From the NCBI GenBank assembly GCA_003427395.1, contig BFEA01000091.1:3080020-3119512 (forward strand): DNA of 39,493 nt, written 5' to 3'. The notes under the pieces are model-generated. The model saw only the letters and a list, made by a program, of their open reading frames with translations, was not told where the DNA came from and did no database searches. A program made the position numbers and the translations under genes. Positions 37,951 to 39,493 of the stretch are shown piece after piece; the first letter of the stretch is position 1; every line of letters begins with the position of its first letter. This stretch comes from Chara braunii (Eukaryota > Streptophyta > Charophyceae > Charales > Characeae).

Positions 37951-38253
37951 TCTATGCTAGTCTTCAGGGGTGTCTCCTGCTTCCAACACTCGGCTGCTAC
38001 TGTCACTTACTTGCTTGAGGGGAGGTGCTTCCTCTGCCCAATCTCATCACCTATTGCTAGTGCGGCACCATATCTGCCCTTGAAGCAAGACGCATGGTGT
38101 GAGAGGCTTCATGGCGATATCACGGTCGTCCTGGGCGGCAGCTCGGGTTCTAACGAGCCCGGTAACGCTTGGCGGAGTGCATAGCGCCGGCCGAAGCAAG
38201 GTTGCGCCCCCTCCCCGTTATGATTCCAGGTATTCGAATTGGTTAGGCTTAAA

Positions 38254-38400
38254 NAATTAACCTTTAAAAAAAAAAAAAAAAAAANTTACGGGGANAAAAA
38301 AAAAAAAAAAAAAAAAAAGCATCTGTTTTTTTTTGTTTTTTTTTTTTAAGCAATGTTTTTATTTATTTATAAAAGTCGAGAACCGGGCCCGGCGTCCCTT
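38254..38400. repeat. poly(A)/poly(T) junction with Ns and a family P fragment
   Basis: A-runs at 38265-38284 and 38296-38318, with Ns at 38254, 38285 and 38295, are followed by T-runs at 38325-38347. Then AGAACCGGGCCCGGCGTCCC and TTACA at about 38380-38404 is the 5' block of SINE-like family P on the minus strand. Adjacent A- and T-runs suggest two retroposed tails back to back or a collapsed assembly. Confidence 0.6.
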
Positions 38401-38739
38401 ACAAAATTAGGTGAGGTCGGCAGGGGGCAAGGCATCACTGGCCAAGCACATCGAAGGCACCACTAGATTTCACCCCACAGTCAACTCCATAACCAACTCC
38501 ACAGGCCTTACCATTGAAAAATCAACGAAAATCATTGCCAAGATCTAAGTTAATCACCAAGAAACTTTGATCACAACATTCGTGACAACCCTAATTTAGT
38601 GACCCGAATTCCACCAGCCATGAAATAAAAACCATATGCAAAAGGCAATCAAAGCCACAGAAAAGAACCAATGGTCATATCTACTTGATCAAGTCCTCTA
38701 TTCATCCAGAGTTACTACCAACCCCTGCCAATCCACCTT

Positions 38740-39235
38740 GCCACCCGTGCGGCAAAGGTCTGTGCCCACAGGCCCCAAACTGTTGCAGAGACCCCGCAAA
38801 CCCACCCACCTCCTCGTGATTCAAAGCGGATAGCACCTCCCCACACTCTTCATACAAAAACACCAACTCCCACCACGATGTTGTTTTCACTACCTAGGGG
38901 ATTACCCCACCTCCCACGTGGCAGGGGCCAAAAAGCCCCCCAAAACCCACCCACCTCCTCGCGATTTAGGGTAAGCCCCTCCCTCAATTCTGCATACAAT
39001 CCCTACGGATGCTTCCCCACCCTCCATGAAAAAGCCCCAGTGGAGCAATGCTCATCATTCTACCTCAAGAATTCAAATGATAGCATGATACCACCCTATT
39101 AAGATGAAATAAATAACTAAACCAAATTCAACGTCTCAGCAGTAATACCCTACCTTCCACGTGGCAGGGGTCATAGATCCCGCAAACCCACCCACCTCCT
39201 CGCGATTTAGGGAAAACCACTTCCACTAATCTGCA
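38740..39235. repeat. Degenerate repeat, CCCACCCACCTCCTCGCGATT family
   Basis: Three copies of (CCCGCAAA)CCCACCCACCTCCTCG-GATT, followed by AGGG and a CC-CTCC--- block, begin near 38793, 38945 and 39189. In copies two and three CCACGTGGCAGGGG-CA precedes them. Spacing is uneven (about 150 and 245 bases). No coding potential is seen in 38400-39470. Confidence 0.65.
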
Positions 39236-39472
39236 CCTTCTCACATGGAAACCCCACCACCCACCATAATGGTGTTTCTACAGAGCGACACTCTCTCTTC
39301 CATTTCATCGCATGCAGAAACGCTACACAAAAATCGCAACAAATTATCACAACTATTACCCAAACGGCGAACAAGGAAAACACCAAAGATCACACAAATT
39401 GCCTCAACCCTAGTCCAATAGGAAACATAAACTATCAAACTATCGCTAAAGGCCCAACACTCGTACATGTCG

Positions 39473-39493
39473 TTCTCTCTCTCTCTCTCTCTC
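39473..39493. repeat. (CT)n microsatellite at the window end
   Basis: About ten CT units run to the last base, so the full length is unknown. Confidence 0.9.

Overview
This is repeat-rich nuclear DNA of a eukaryote, very probably a plant or streptophyte alga. I found no host gene, rRNA gene or bacterial-type operon that I could defend. The main lineage clue is the Ty3-type element at the left end, which carries the primer-binding site TGGTATCAGAGC (complementary to the 3' end of plant initiator tRNA-Met). A DUF659-type hAT transposase and LINEs of plant-like layout agree with this. A charophyte such as Chara is a reasonable guess, but it cannot be proved from the sequence. The window has one 830-base gap (20772-21601) and several single Ns inside simple repeats, so some junctions may be assembly artefacts.

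Layout, left to right. A Ty3/gypsy element on the + strand (about 96-5665) has an LTR, PBS, gag with a zinc knuckle, protease, reverse transcriptase, RNase H, a PHD-like finger and the start of an integrase. It breaks inside the integrase zinc domain, and a decayed LINE on the + strand follows (about 5665-8600). An unassigned spacer leads into an AT-rich island (about 9700-12130) with two families of degenerate tandem repeats. A second LINE on the - strand (12132-14930) keeps ORF1 and the endonuclease but has no RT. From 15.3 to 24.2 kb lies a mosaic of short non-coding elements: a tRNA-derived SINE, a 400-bp tandem unit with a complete type III hammerhead ribozyme, minisatellites, a poly(A)-tailed SINE-like family and several large hairpin or foldback elements.

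From 29678 down to 24302 (- strand) is the 3' part of another Ty3-type element: integrase, three unrecognised ORFs downstream of it (X, Y, Z), a non-coding stretch, a polypurine tract and an LTR of the same family as the one at the left end. A hAT transposon (29679-36212) with perfect 16-bp terminal inverted repeats abuts it. It carries a broken BED/DUF659/dimerisation-domain transposase and a second acidic, low-complexity ORF region. To its right is ORF1 of a third LINE (- strand, 36213 to about 37950), then poly(A)/poly(T) junk and a degenerate repeat array to the end.

Nearly every autonomous element is dead. In several the reading frame survives over kilobases and is broken mainly by nonsense or missense changes that look like C-to-T or G-to-A transitions, as expected from methylation-driven decay. 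The strongest candidates for something new are the hammerhead (retrozyme-like) unit at 15.79-16.30 kb, the post-integrase ORFs X/Y/Z of the minus-strand Ty3 element, and the PHD-like finger between RNase H and integrase in the left Ty3 element.
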